This document shows, piece by piece, positions 15,893-24,993 of a stretch of 31,787 bases of DNA. Both the position numbers and the translations under genes were made by a program. The notes under the pieces are model-generated. The model saw only the letters and a program-made list of their open reading frames with translations. It did no database searches and was not told where the DNA came from. The DNA lies in contig JAWUVP010000081.1 of NCBI GenBank assembly GCA_034112285.1, positions 1-31,787 of the forward strand. The letters run 5' to 3'. The DNA is from JAWUVP01 sp034112285. Lineage in GTDB: Bacteria > Pseudomonadota > Gammaproteobacteria > JABDGN01. Numbering within the stretch: position 1 is the first letter of the stretch; each line of letters opens with the position of its first letter.

Positions 15893-16302
15893 TATTTTGC
15901 TCCGGGTTTAGCGAGAAACACAAATGCACTATCGATTGAATGTTTTCGCTCTGCGTTAAACACGTGCACCGTTAGTTCTATTATTGGGTAATCTGGTGCT
16001 TGCTTTGCCGTCAGTTCCCAAGGGTAGATTTTTCCAAAGACTTCGCTTTGCCCCGATTGAGTGCCGCCTATCGCAGGGATGGGGGTAAGGCCGACCTGTG
16101 CACTACTTAATGTGTCCATGGTGACCCAATGTGCATAGACTTTTTGCTGGATGTATTCGCTGTTGCGAATAGCAACGTTGGTTGAGCGGACGACGGCCAA
16201 TAATGCAATAGCGAGAACGGCGATAGCGATGAGGACTTCGATAAGGGTGAAGCCAGCAGTTTTTGCGCCACCGATACCGGGAGAGATTTTTTTATTGTGC
16301 AA
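15892..16302 (-). CDS. gspI: T2SS minor pseudopilin GspI
   Basis: 136 residues. The leader ends KTAG (Gly17) before FTLIEVLIAIAVLAIALLAV with Glu at mature position 5. The following NVAIRNSEYIQQKVYAHWVT region is the typical GspI signature. It forms part of the quasi-helical tip with GspJ and GspK. It overlaps gspH by 11 bases and gspJ by one. Confidence 0.94.
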   Translation of the reverse strand: MHNKKISPGIGGAKTAGFTLIEVLIAIAVLAIALLAVVRSTNVAIRNSEYIQQKVYAHWVTMDTLSSAQVGLTPIPAIGGTQSGQSEVFGKIYPWELTAKQAPDYPIIELTVHVFNAERKHSIDSAFVFLAKPGAK

Positions 16303-16795
16303 TTTTTATCTCCCCATTTGGCTTGCCGATTATTTTAAAAGCGTTTATATGTAGGGTAAAAGGCGTTACGCCGGTGCCGGGATTGAAGACTATCATGGGG
16401 GATTGGGGTAAGCGATTGGGAATGACCGCATTGGCGATATCTGGCAGGCTTAATTTTAGCGTAAAACTTTTTGGCCAGGCTTGGTAGCCTAATGTTTTGG
16501 GTTCGGTGATTTTTTGCCAAGACATAACTTCTTGAGGCGGTGTGTTTTGGTACACATAAAATTGGTAACCCTTTTGACTTAGGCTAAGACCCAGCGTGCT
16601 GGATTTTATTAAGGCGCGTTCTTGCGCCAATAACATACGGGCGCGCAATAAATTTGTAGCCGTTTTTGCGGCTTGACCGCGATCAGAGCTGCTGATGGTC
16701 AAGGTCACCGCGGCGATAACGACGCCAATGATGACCAGGACTATCAACACTTCGAGTAGGGTGAAACCCGCTCCACCCTTTTTTCCATAATGCAT
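16292..16795 (-). CDS. gspH: T2SS minor pseudopilin GspH
   Basis: 167 residues from the ATG at 16795. The leader MHYGKKGGAG is cut before FTLLEVLIVLVIIGVVIAAV (Glu15 is mature Glu5). The segment RARMLLAQERALIKSSTLGL fits the GspH helix and first strand. The longer open frame up to 16903 runs into gspG and would put a 46-residue leader in front, so it is rejected. It lies between gspG and gspI in the standard order. No clear ribosome site; coupling to gspG is likely. Confidence 0.93.
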   Translation of the reverse strand: MHYGKKGGAGFTLLEVLIVLVIIGVVIAAVTLTISSSDRGQAAKTATNLLRARMLLAQERALIKSSTLGLSLSQKGYQFYVYQNTPPQEVMSWQKITEPKTLGYQAWPKSFTLKLSLPDIANAVIPNRLPQSPMIVFNPGTGVTPFTLHINAFKIIGKPNGEIKIAQ

Positions 16796-16799
16796 TGGG

Positions 16800-17252
16800 C
16801 TAAGTGGCCTGTGGAGTCCAGTTACCAATTTCAGCATTTTTACCGCTGCCGCCTGGTTTGCCGGTGGGGCCGTAAGTGAAGATATCAACATCGCCGTGAA
16901 CACCTGGGTTTAAATAATGGTAGGCTTGCCCCCATGGATCCATTGGCAGTTCGTGCAAGTATTGGTGCCAGTTTTGTGGGATGGGAGTAATAGTCGGTTG
17001 GGTGACTAGTGCTTGTAGGCCTTGGTCGGTTGTAGGGTAGGTGCCGCTATCGAGGCGGTATAAATCTAACGCGCTTTGTACGGCATTTATATCTTGCTTG
17101 GCACGCACTAGTCGTGCTTGATCGGGTTTGTCGATAATTTTAGGCACCACTAACGCGGCTAAAATGCCTAAAATAACCACTACCACCATAATTTCGATCA
17201 AGGTAAAACCACGCTGTATGGCGCGGCTAGATGGGCTTGCAATTCGGTTCAT
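16800..17252 (-). CDS. gspG: T2SS major pseudopilin GspG
   Basis: 150 residues, the usual size. Leader of 15 residues ending QRG, then FTLIEIMVVVVILGILAALV (Glu20 is mature Glu5). The body shows the GspG signatures QDINAVQSALDLYRLDSGTYPTTDQGLQAL, a PMDPWGQAYHYLNPG motif, and a C-terminal loop with D-I-F-T-Y-G and GSGKNAEIGNW that holds the calcium site in the family. It polymerises into the pseudopilus that pushes substrates through the secretin. It starts 11 bases after gspF. Confidence 0.97.
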   Translation of the reverse strand: MNRIASPSSRAIQRGFTLIEIMVVVVILGILAALVVPKIIDKPDQARLVRAKQDINAVQSALDLYRLDSGTYPTTDQGLQALVTQPTITPIPQNWHQYLHELPMDPWGQAYHYLNPGVHGDVDIFTYGPTGKPGGSGKNAEIGNWTPQAT

Positions 17253-17263
17253 ATTTTTTCCTC

Positions 17264-18481
17264 TTAGTGTACAAATTGGTCGATGTTAAATATCGGTAAT
17301 AAAATAGCCAATACAATAAACAAGACAATACTACCCATAACTAAAATCATCAAGGGTTCAAATAAACTTAAAATAATGTTGAGGGTTTGCTCAACTTGGG
17401 TTTCTTGATTGCTGGCTGCGCGTTCCAGCATATTGTCGAGCTGGCCGCTGGCTTCTCCGCTGGCAATGAGGTAAATACTCATGGGTGGAAAATAGCGCGT
17501 TTCTTTTAATGCGCGGCTAATGGTAATGCCTTCTCGTACTTGCTTGGTCGCTTTTAATAATGCTGCACGTATGGAAGTATTATTAATTAATTCTGTTGAT
17601 ACGCGCATGGCTTCAATCACTTCAACGCCGGCGGTATTTAAAATGGCGAAGGTGTGGGCAAAGCGAGCGGTGTTAATTAACCGAATTGAACGACCAAACA
17701 AGGGCACCTTTAACAGCCAACGGTCTACCCAAGATTTAAACCGGGGGCGCTTTAAAAAACGCAGCCAAACCACAATAAAAATAATCAGGGCAATAATTAA
17801 ATATAAACCTGAGCTGCTAATAAAGCCACTAATCGCTAATAAAATACGCGTTGCCGTGGGGAGCAGTTGCCCACTTTGTTGAAACACACCCACCATTTTT
17901 GGCACAACGTAGGTTAACAAAAAGCTCACGATGCTAATGGACGCTAAGATAATAATGCTGGGGTAAATCATGGCTTGCTGAATTTTTTGGCGCACCGCAT
18001 AACGCCGCTCAGCAAAATCGGCTAACCGCTCTAACACTTTATCCAGGTGCCCGGTTTTTTCACCTGCCGCAACTGTGGCGCGGTAAAGCTTGTCGAACAC
18101 TTGTGGAAATTCCGCTAAGCCGGTGGCTAAGCTATGACCTTCTAATACTTTCGCCCGCACCGCCATAATAATATTCTTAATGCGCGGCTTGTCCGATTGC
18201 TCGGCCACACTCAACAAGGTTTCTTCTAACGGAATGCCGGCAGAAAGCATGGTGGCAAATTGGCGGGTTAATAACGCCAGCTCGGCTACAGAAATTTTGC
18301 GATTGCCTAAACTAAAACTAGATATTTTTTTAGCTGACTGCTGATTCACCACTTCAACTTCTAACGGCGTTAAGTCTTGGGCGCGCAAATCGGCGCGAAC
18401 ACTTTTGGCAGAATCACCTTGCAGAACACCTTTTTGTTTTTTGCCTTCGCGGTTTAGAGCTGTGTAACTATAGGCTGCCAT
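17264..18481 (-). CDS. gspF: T2SS inner-membrane core protein GspF
   Basis: 405 residues, full length for the family. It starts AAYSYTALNREGKKQKGVLQG, the classic GspF/PilC opening. It has two homologous cytoplasmic domains (T2SSF; LTRQFATMLSAGIPLEETL and FAHTFAILNTAGVEVIEAM) and three membrane helices (about 172-195, 220-243 and 375-398). It contacts GspE, GspL and the pseudopilins at the base of the system. One base separates it from gspE. Confidence 0.97.
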   Translation of the reverse strand: MAAYSYTALNREGKKQKGVLQGDSAKSVRADLRAQDLTPLEVEVVNQQSAKKISSFSLGNRKISVAELALLTRQFATMLSAGIPLEETLLSVAEQSDKPRIKNIIMAVRAKVLEGHSLATGLAEFPQVFDKLYRATVAAGEKTGHLDKVLERLADFAERRYAVRQKIQQAMIYPSIIILASISIVSFLLTYVVPKMVGVFQQSGQLLPTATRILLAISGFISSSGLYLIIALIIFIVVWLRFLKRPRFKSWVDRWLLKVPLFGRSIRLINTARFAHTFAILNTAGVEVIEAMRVSTELINNTSIRAALLKATKQVREGITISRALKETRYFPPMSIYLIASGEASGQLDNMLERAASNQETQVEQTLNIILSLFEPLMILVMGSIVLFIVLAILLPIFNIDQFVH

Positions 18482-19957
<1,476 letters not shown>

Positions 19958-19963
19958 TACAAC

Positions 19964-22078
19964 CTACCCGCTAAACGGTGAAGGAAGGGCGGCAGGTTGG
20001 CGACTAGGCAATTTGGACTGGGCAATTAAATTGCCCATATGATTGCCATTTAAAATAGCCACATCGCGCATGAAGTCATAACGATTCTTGGTTAGATTGT
20101 CTAACTGTGAATTGTTTTGAATAATCACTGGCCGTAAAAATATCATTAAATCTTTTTTGGTGGTTTGTGTACCACGGCTTTGAAACAAACGTCCTAACAC
20201 AGGAATGTCACCTAAAATAGGCACTTTATTCACTACCTGGCTATCTTGCGAATTAATTAATCCACCCAGCACCAACACTTGGCCATCGTTCACCATCACT
20301 TGGGTATTAATTTTTTCTTCGGTAGTTGGCTTATTCGGGCTGGCTTCCGTCACTTGTGCATCGTCCACTTCTGATGAATTTTGTTGATCAATAATCAAAC
20401 GCACCGCGCCGCTGCCGGTAATTTGTGGAATCACTTTGAGCGTTAACCCTACTTGCTTTTCACTAAAGGTGTTATAAGGCTGCTGCTCTTGACTGCCTGA
20501 ACCAGGCTGATAACTGCCGGTGGTTTCATAAATATTTTTGCCCACTTCAATGTCAGCAGGTGAATTGTTTAACACCGTAATTGAAGGTGTGGAAACGATA
20601 TTTGAATTGGTATCGGTTGAAAGCAACGCTATCAACGCACGCATATCGCCCGACTTCAAAAAGCCCACGCCCATGCCGCCGCCACCGAAACTATAGGCCG
20701 ATGCTGCACCTGACACGCCCATGCCAGATTGGCCGGTACCACCCGTACCCCACTGAATGCCAATTTCTTGCGCGGTTTGAGCGTCCACTTCGGCAATCAC
20801 GCCTTGCACGAGCACTTGCTTAGGTGCCACATCGAGTGCGTTAATGACATCATGCAAACGCATCATAGTAGTTGGGTCGGCGGTAATCACCAAGGCGTTG
20901 TTGGTCACGTCACCCACGATGGTTGTTTTGCTTTTATCGCTAGCACCACCGCTGTCGCTATTTAACGTCGCGTTATTAATTTGGCTGCTGGCCGCCGCCT
21001 GAAATTGTGGGCTGGCTTGCCCAAGGCTACTGCCACTGCCGCCGCTTGAATCTGAAGAGCCATAACTCGATGAACCACCGCCCCCACCTGAACTCATGCT
21101 ATACGAAACACTTTGGTGCACCATGCCTTTTAAAATCGGCAGAATGTCTTTTACTTGAATGTATTTCAAATAAATAACTTGGGTGTTGTTGTTCCCGCTG
21201 GCATCTTCGCCATCAATTTTGGCAATTAACACTTTTAAACGCACCCGGCTGGTTCTGTCGCCACTAATTAAAATGCTATTACTTTGCTCATCGGCGCTCA
21301 GTGTGGCCGAGGTGCCTGCGCCGTTTGCGCGGGCGGCTAAAATCAATTTATTGAGCTCTTTCACCAAATCATCGGCCACGGCATGTTGTAAACGCACCAC
21401 GTCAATACCATTGGCAGCCGGCGTGTCCACTTCTTGAATAATTTGGTCGATGCGTTGCACGTTTTCAGCCGTACCCGAAACAATCACAGTGTTCGAAGGC
21501 GAATAAGCCGACACATTACCCCAGGTCGGCAAAAGGGGACGCAAAGCAGGAATTAACTGCATAGCTGAAACATATCGCAAGCTAATGGCTCGCACCACCA
21601 CCTGGTCGCCCTGGCCTGGATTTTGCGCGGTGGCGAGTAAAGCTTGATTCGTTGCATCACGCGACGGCACAATTTTTAGGTCCACCCCATCCGGCACCAC
21701 CGCATAACCCAGCACGCGCAAGGTAGACAAAAAGACTTGGTAACTCTCCTGCGGCCCCATCGGGTGACTAGAAATAATGGTGACTTTACCCTGAACTTGC
21801 GGGTCGAGAATAAAGTTTTTACCGGTTTCACGCGAAATTTCGGTAACAACTTGCTTAATATCAACACCTTGCAAGTTCCACATATGCTTGGTGATAGCGG
21901 GCGTGGTTGCTACAGGAGTGGCTACAGGCGCGACAGGCGCGGCTTTAACGACTTGAGTAACGGGGGCCGCTTGGAGAGCGGGTTTATTGCTGTTATTGTT
22001 TTTTACTGGGGAGGCAGCGTAGCCTGTTAAGAGGCTTAATAGCAGCGCTGTCCCTAAAATAATGTGTTTTTTCTTCAT
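19964..22078 (-). CDS. gspD: T2SS outer-membrane secretin GspD
   Basis: 704 residues. N-terminal signal peptide (about 1-22), with no lipobox cysteine. Order of domains: a Pro/Val/Ala-rich linker, N0 (about 67-140, LQGVDIKQVVTEISRETGKNF), N1 (about 165-225), N2 (about 228-295), N3 (about 300-420) and the secretin barrel (about 440-650, VLVQGVIAEVDAQTAQEIGIQWG and LVLGGLINSQDSQVVNKVPILGDIPVLGRLF). N3 carries a Gly/Ser-rich insertion (SSGGGGGSSSYGSSDSSG). A short S-domain-like tail may bind a pilotin. It is the first gene of the D-J run. Its ATG sits six bases after an extended -10 element with no properly spaced ribosome site. Confidence 0.97.
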   Translation of the reverse strand: MKKKHIILGTALLLSLLTGYAASPVKNNNSNKPALQAAPVTQVVKAAPVAPVATPVATTPAITKHMWNLQGVDIKQVVTEISRETGKNFILDPQVQGKVTIISSHPMGPQESYQVFLSTLRVLGYAVVPDGVDLKIVPSRDATNQALLATAQNPGQGDQVVVRAISLRYVSAMQLIPALRPLLPTWGNVSAYSPSNTVIVSGTAENVQRIDQIIQEVDTPAANGIDVVRLQHAVADDLVKELNKLILAARANGAGTSATLSADEQSNSILISGDRTSRVRLKVLIAKIDGEDASGNNNTQVIYLKYIQVKDILPILKGMVHQSVSYSMSSGGGGGSSSYGSSDSSGGSGSSLGQASPQFQAAASSQINNATLNSDSGGASDKSKTTIVGDVTNNALVITADPTTMMRLHDVINALDVAPKQVLVQGVIAEVDAQTAQEIGIQWGTGGTGQSGMGVSGAASAYSFGGGGMGVGFLKSGDMRALIALLSTDTNSNIVSTPSITVLNNSPADIEVGKNIYETTGSYQPGSGSQEQQPYNTFSEKQVGLTLKVIPQITGSGAVRLIIDQQNSSEVDDAQVTEASPNKPTTEEKINTQVMVNDGQVLVLGGLINSQDSQVVNKVPILGDIPVLGRLFQSRGTQTTKKDLMIFLRPVIIQNNSQLDNLTKNRYDFMRDVAILNGNHMGNLIAQSKLPSRQPAALPSPFSG

Positions 22079-22084
22079 ACCTGA

Positions 22085-22093
22085 ATAATATCA
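22085..22093 (-). promoter_or_regulatory. extended -10 promoter of gspD, candidate leaderless start
   Basis: Minus-strand TGATATTAT (TGn plus TATTAT) is separated from the gspD ATG by six bases (TCAGGT), the same layout as at gspC and brnT. The AGG is too close to the ATG to serve as a normal ribosome site. Confidence 0.5.
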
Positions 22094-22257
22094 TGGAGTT
22101 ATGGTTTGCAGAAGAGAAATGGGTTATTCCTTTGATATATGTAGGCTTGTGGGGGGGGCACGAACACGGGACCGCTGCGACGCGGCAGTCTTCTGTAGCA
22201 TTTGTATTCTTTCAATTGGAGCGCGACTTCGGCAGGAGATTAACCTGTGTCCTTGAT

Positions 22258-22283
22258 GCGCATCGCTACGCTCCTCGCAATGG
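22258..22283. repeat. single arm of a dispersed GC-rich repeat
   Basis: CATCGCTACGCTCCTCGCAA (22261-22280) is close to GCGTCGCTGCGCTCCTCGCAA at 25598-25618. It appears to be a lone arm of the inverted-repeat element found between brnA and thyA. Confidence 0.5.
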
Positions 22284-22304
22284 GGAGTTAGAAAGGTGTC
22301 TCTT

Positions 22305-22466
22305 TCACTTTACTAATTTCATATGCAGGTTAGCAACTAGCAAAGCCATGAAAGGATCTCGCGCGCCGTGGCCTACTTGATGCAGGTGTTGTACTGTCGC
22401 GCCACATTTACGCAGTGCTGCAACAATTTCTGGCTGGTTTGCGTCAACTCGAGAAGCAGTTCTCAT
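22305..22466 (-). pseudogene. fragment of a phage-type VRR-NUC/PDDEXK-like protein
   Basis: A 53-codon frame begins with RTASRVDANQPEIVAALRK, then GATVQHLHQVGHGARDP. From memory this closely follows the N-terminus of small phage nuclease-like proteins (VDANQPEIV..LR..GA.V..L..VG.G.PDLLVG). The conserved PD...E-K active-site part is missing: after the VGHGARDP segment the sequence diverges and stops. It is therefore read as a decayed prophage remnant. No ribosome site is visible. It could also be a short expressed peptide, but I consider that unlikely. Confidence 0.5.
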
Positions 22467-22626
22467 ATTGTAGTATATCGCTATCTGTATTGATTAAATT
22501 TAAATAGCTTGTAGAGCGCTGTTATGCTCTTATTTGATGTGAGTAAAGTCAATAGTTTCAAGAAATCAGAGCAAGTCTCTACCGCTATGCGTGTCCAGAT
22601 GAAAGGTTTACTTTAGAATAAATAAA

Positions 22627-22646
22627 GAGCCAGCGTAAGCTGGCTC
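22627..22646 (-). terminator. intrinsic terminator of the small ORF
   Basis: GAGCCAGC (22627-22634) and GCTGGCTC (22639-22646) form a perfect 8-bp stem with a four-base loop. On the minus strand it is followed by TTTATTTATTCT, a fitting T-rich tract. Confidence 0.7.
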
Positions 22647-22652
22647 CAGTGG

Positions 22653-22766
22653 TTATCGAGATCTTGGAAGACCGCGACAATGTTCACGCACAGATTCGAG
22701 TCTTCCTAAGCGGAAGCGAATATATGTATGAACATACACACTTGATGGAAATGAACATGCAAGCAT
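22653..22766 (-). CDS. small basic protein (37 residues), possibly phage-derived
   Basis: AAAAGGAG ends six bases before the ATG at 22766, an ideal ribosome site. The frame encodes 37 residues rich in Arg, with YVHTYIRFRLGRLESVREH and ending CRGLPRSR. The intrinsic terminator lies six bases after the stop. The setup (ribosome site, short frame, terminator) argues for a real gene although it is very short. The pattern V-x-x-Y-x-R-x-R-x-G-x-x-E-x-V-R-x-H-x-R recalls short prophage proteins, but I cannot name a family. A second ATG at 22770 gives a different 28-codon frame but is too close to the ribosome site. Confidence 0.5.
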   Translation of the reverse strand: MLACSFPSSVYVHTYIRFRLGRLESVREHCRGLPRSR

Positions 22767-22784
22767 GCATTTCTCCTTTTATAA

Positions 22785-22808
22785 TAGCGCGTCCACATCC
22801 ACGCGCTA
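22785..22808 (-). promoter_or_regulatory. 8-bp hairpin just upstream of the small ORF ribosome site
   Basis: TAGCGCGT (22785-22792) and ACGCGCTA (22801-22808) are exact inverted repeats with an eight-base loop. The stem ends about four bases before AAAAGGAG of the small ORF, so it may sit in its 5' leader or be an operator. Confidence 0.45.
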
Positions 22809-22848
22809 ACCACAATTTTAAATTGTAGTTGTTGAAAAAGGAGGGAAG

Positions 22849-22886
22849 TAGTACAATGACCGGACTGACCGGGTTCGATTGTACTA
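22849..22886. terminator. inverted repeat, possible terminator (plus-strand direction)
   Basis: TAGTACAAT (22849-22857) pairs with ATTGTACTA (22878-22886), and inside them CCGG occurs twice and can extend the stem. ATTTTG follows on the plus strand. It could be a weak terminator or a two-fold operator site. Confidence 0.4.
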
Positions 22887-22903
22887 TTTTGTGCTCCTAC
22901 CTA

Positions 22904-22935
22904 TTAAGGCAACCAGCTCTAACTGGTTGCCTTAA
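22904..22935 (-). terminator. terminator of the coiled-coil gene
   Basis: TTAAGGCAACCAG (22904-22916) and CTGGTTGCCTTAA (22923-22935) form a perfect 13-bp stem with a six-base loop, seven bases after the stop of the minus-strand gene at 22943. The A/T ends allow termination in both directions. Confidence 0.7.
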
Positions 22936-22942
22936 ATTCATG

Positions 22943-23428
22943 CTAACTTAAGGCTCTATATTTCCTACCTCTTTTTTGCTCTGGGTTAGTTTGATAAACT
23001 TTTTCTTCTAAGATAAGCGCCTCTACTTGTCCAAAAATCTGTCTATCATGGCATTTAATGCCTTTATCTTTATATTTTTCGCCAATAGATTTTACAGACA
23101 TCCCGTTAGGATCTTGATTTTCTGATATGATTTTGAAGGTGAAATCTGCTGATAATGACCAATTTTCGTCACTGGTGAGCTCCACTTTTTCTTGACCAAT
23201 CTTTCGTTGCGTATCGCTAAATTTAGATTCATACTCATAGCCAATAGCAGCTAAATCATTATACAGCTTACTGAAGGAATTTTTTCGATAACTTATTTCA
23301 AATTTAAGCGATTCAACTTCTGATTCTCTTTGATTTAAAAGTTTTTTTTGGGATTGAATTGCTTCATCTTGCTCGGTTAGCAATTTAATGATAGTATTTG
23401 CCTTGAGGCTTTCATTATTAATGATCAT
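22943..23428 (-). CDS. coiled-coil protein with possible winged-helix C-terminus, unknown function
   Basis: 161 residues. About 1-80 is a charged helix with coiled-coil spacing (QKKLLNQRESEVESLKFEI). About 90-155 resembles a winged helix: FTFKIISENQDPNGMSVKSIGEKYKDKG, then HDRQIFGQVEALILEEKVYQT and a basic wing-like end QKRGRKYRAL. I do not recognise a family. The only in-frame ATG has AAGGA just one base before it, too close for standard initiation. Codon choice and A/T content by eye differ from the gsp genes. It has a near-consensus promoter and its own terminator. It could be a DNA-binding regulator of an integrated element. Confidence 0.65.
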   Translation of the reverse strand: MIINNESLKANTIIKLLTEQDEAIQSQKKLLNQRESEVESLKFEISYRKNSFSKLYNDLAAIGYEYESKFSDTQRKIGQEKVELTSDENWSLSADFTFKIISENQDPNGMSVKSIGEKYKDKGIKCHDRQIFGQVEALILEEKVYQTNPEQKRGRKYRALS

Positions 23429-23454
23429 GTCCTTATAGATTGTAAATGAATCGC

Positions 23455-23495
23455 ATCCCCCTGAGAGACATCGTAACTAGACTCTACTAGGGGAT
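23455..23495 (-). promoter_or_regulatory. leader hairpin upstream of the coiled-coil gene
   Basis: In the minus-strand leader, ATCCCCT (23489-23495) can pair with AGGGGGAT (23455-23462, one extra G) across about 26 bases. It lies between the promoter and the start codon and could control translation. Confidence 0.35.
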
Positions 23496-23511
23496 ATACC
23501 TACTTGTGATA

Positions 23512-23541
23512 ATTATAACGTGGCCCTTATACGCCTGTCAA
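23512..23541 (-). promoter_or_regulatory. near-consensus sigma70 promoter for the coiled-coil gene
   Basis: TTGACA (23536-23541) and TATAAT (23512-23517), both perfect hexamers, are separated by 18 bases on the minus strand. The predicted transcript starts near 23505 and leaves a leader of about 77 bases. Confidence 0.75.
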
Positions 23542-23566
23542 CTACATTTCTAATGTATCTTATGGC

Positions 23567-23580
23567 TGTTGTCAACATAG
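23567..23580. repeat. 14-bp direct repeat, copy 1
   Basis: TGTTGTCAACATAG here recurs exactly at 24815-24828. The first 11 bases form a dyad (TGTTG-T-CAACA). The two copies bracket the ATPase pseudogene. Confidence 0.6.
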
Positions 23581-23599
23581 TATCTACCGTCAGTTACCG

Positions 23600-24802
23600 T
23601 TAAACAGTGTGCAGCAGAAAATCATGCAACGCCGTAACCGGTAATGTATGGCATTCATTCGACAATTGTAAGGCTTTTCCACCCAAGGTTATCAGGTGTA
23701 TTCGCTCAACTTCAGGAAATTGTTTGTGGAATTGTTTGGGTATTGAAATAGCGTGGGCGCTTTGCCGGCTCATTTTTGCATCGAGGGCGATAATGTCACC
23801 TTGTGCCGTCTCAATAATAAAATCGACCTCTTCGCCCTCTTTGGTGCGCCAAAAAAACAGTTGTCAATCTTTAGCGTAGTTTTCAATAAATTTATAAATT
23901 TCAGCAAAGACTAAGGTTTCAAATAAGTGTCCGATGTTTGGGCTGCTTAGCAGGAGTTATTGTTGTTGCCAGCCTTGCAAACGTACGGCTAGGCCTGTGT
24001 CGAGGAAATAGAATTTAGGGCTTCTGATTAAATGTTTGTTCAAGTTACTGCTATAGGGTTTTAGTCGGTACACTAGCGCGGTTCTTTGCAACAAATTAAC
24101 CCATACTTTAATTGTCACTGCTTTAACATCGCTGTTTTTAGCGATATTTTCGTATTCAAGCAGTATGCCCGTGCGCGAGGCCAGCAGCCCTAACACAATG
24201 TTGAAGGCATCTTGTTTTTGCACGCCGGCACTTAGCACAATGTCTTTTTCTATGTAGCTGCGGATGTAATCGTTGAGGTATTGAACGAGGGATAGCGGTT
24301 CATCGTGTATATACAATTCTGGCCAGCCTCCTCTGAATAATTTTTCCGTCACGCTAAGCTCGGGCAATGCCGCGGTTAATTCATGCACGGTTAAGGTGTT
24401 CAAATAAAAATAACTTGCTCTGCCGGCCAGGCTTTCTTTAACGTTATCGTCCATTAAAATTTGATTCGAGCCGGTTAGGCGAAACCAGGTTTCAAGTTTT
24501 TCTTTGGAGGTTAAGCGGGCGAATTTTTTCTTATCGACATATTGTTTTATTACGGCAAACAAATTGGGGGCGTATTGCACCTCATCTAGCAATAAAGGGG
24601 GCGTGAACTGCTGCAAAAAAAGCTGCGGTTGTGTGTTGGCAAGGTGGCGCAGTTGTAAATCGTCAAAAGATAATTCCGTTACGTCTTCGGCCGCAAGTTG
24701 CAAGAGTAAGGTGCTTTTGCCACACTGGCACGGCCCAAGCAGAAGCTGCACGGGGGAGCGGTTGCTCTCTAAGCGTTGGTTTATATCACGTTGTATATAC
24801 AT
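23600..24802 (-). pseudogene. AAA ATPase with DUF4143 domain, broken by two in-frame stops
   Basis: The frame from 24802 to a final TAA at 23600 encodes a typical AAA_14/DUF4143 protein of about 400 residues, interrupted by TAA at 23957 and TGA at 23864. Start at 24802 (MYIQRDINQRL, the usual opening) rather than 24826. Visible motifs are the P-loop LLLGPCQCGKSTLL, Walker B PPLLLDEVQYAP, the sensor-like LTGSNQILM and the DUF4143 region RSPKFYFLDTGLAVRL. After the stops come the conserved end LSSPNIGHLFETLVFAEIYK, the nuclease-like EGEEVDFIIET and ALDAKM. The P-loop reads GPCQCGKS, with Cys at variable positions where GPRQVGKS is usual. Family members act as stand-alone ATPases of unclear role, sometimes toxin-like. 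TGA as selenocysteine is unlikely, since the site is normally Trp. Confidence 0.85.
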
Positions 24803-24814
24803 TCGACCATTCCA

Positions 24815-24828
24815 TGTTGTCAACATAG
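24815..24828. repeat. 14-bp direct repeat, copy 2
   Basis: Exact second copy of TGTTGTCAACATAG, just upstream of the ATPase start. It could be an operator dyad or a duplicated target left when the ATPase gene inserted. Confidence 0.6.
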
Positions 24829-24978
24829 AATAGTCAAGATATTGTTTTTGAAGGTTTTTTTGATTGAAATTGGATATATTTGATGAAAAAGACGATATTG
24901 TTCACCGGTTTCGAGGCCGTATCCAAGGATATTCACGCTTTATTTTAATGCTTTTTTTGAGCTTTTTTTACATTCATA

Positions 24979-24987
24979 TGCTATAAT
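24979..24987 (+). promoter_or_regulatory. extended -10 promoter of brnT, candidate leaderless start
   Basis: TGCTATAAT is a perfect extended -10. It ends six bases (TAAAGC) before the brnT ATG at 24994. A weak -35 (TTGAGC at 24957-24962) is 19 bases upstream. No ribosome site precedes the ATG. Confidence 0.6.
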
Positions 24988-24993
24988 TAAAGC

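Noticed and set aside
22649..22828. 59-codon plus-strand frame starting GTG, opposite the 37-residue gene
   Set aside because: No ribosome site on this strand. The ribosome site and terminator both favour the minus strand.
22856..22954. 32-codon plus-strand frame behind AGGAGG at 22839-22844
   Set aside because: The spacing to the ATG is 11 bases, the frame runs through two inverted repeats, and it overlaps the end of the coiled-coil gene.
23864..23866. TGA in the ATPase frame as a selenocysteine codon
   Set aside because: A second stop (TAA) breaks the same frame at 23957, the position appears to be Trp in the family, and no obvious selenocysteine insertion hairpin was seen. A pseudogene is simpler.
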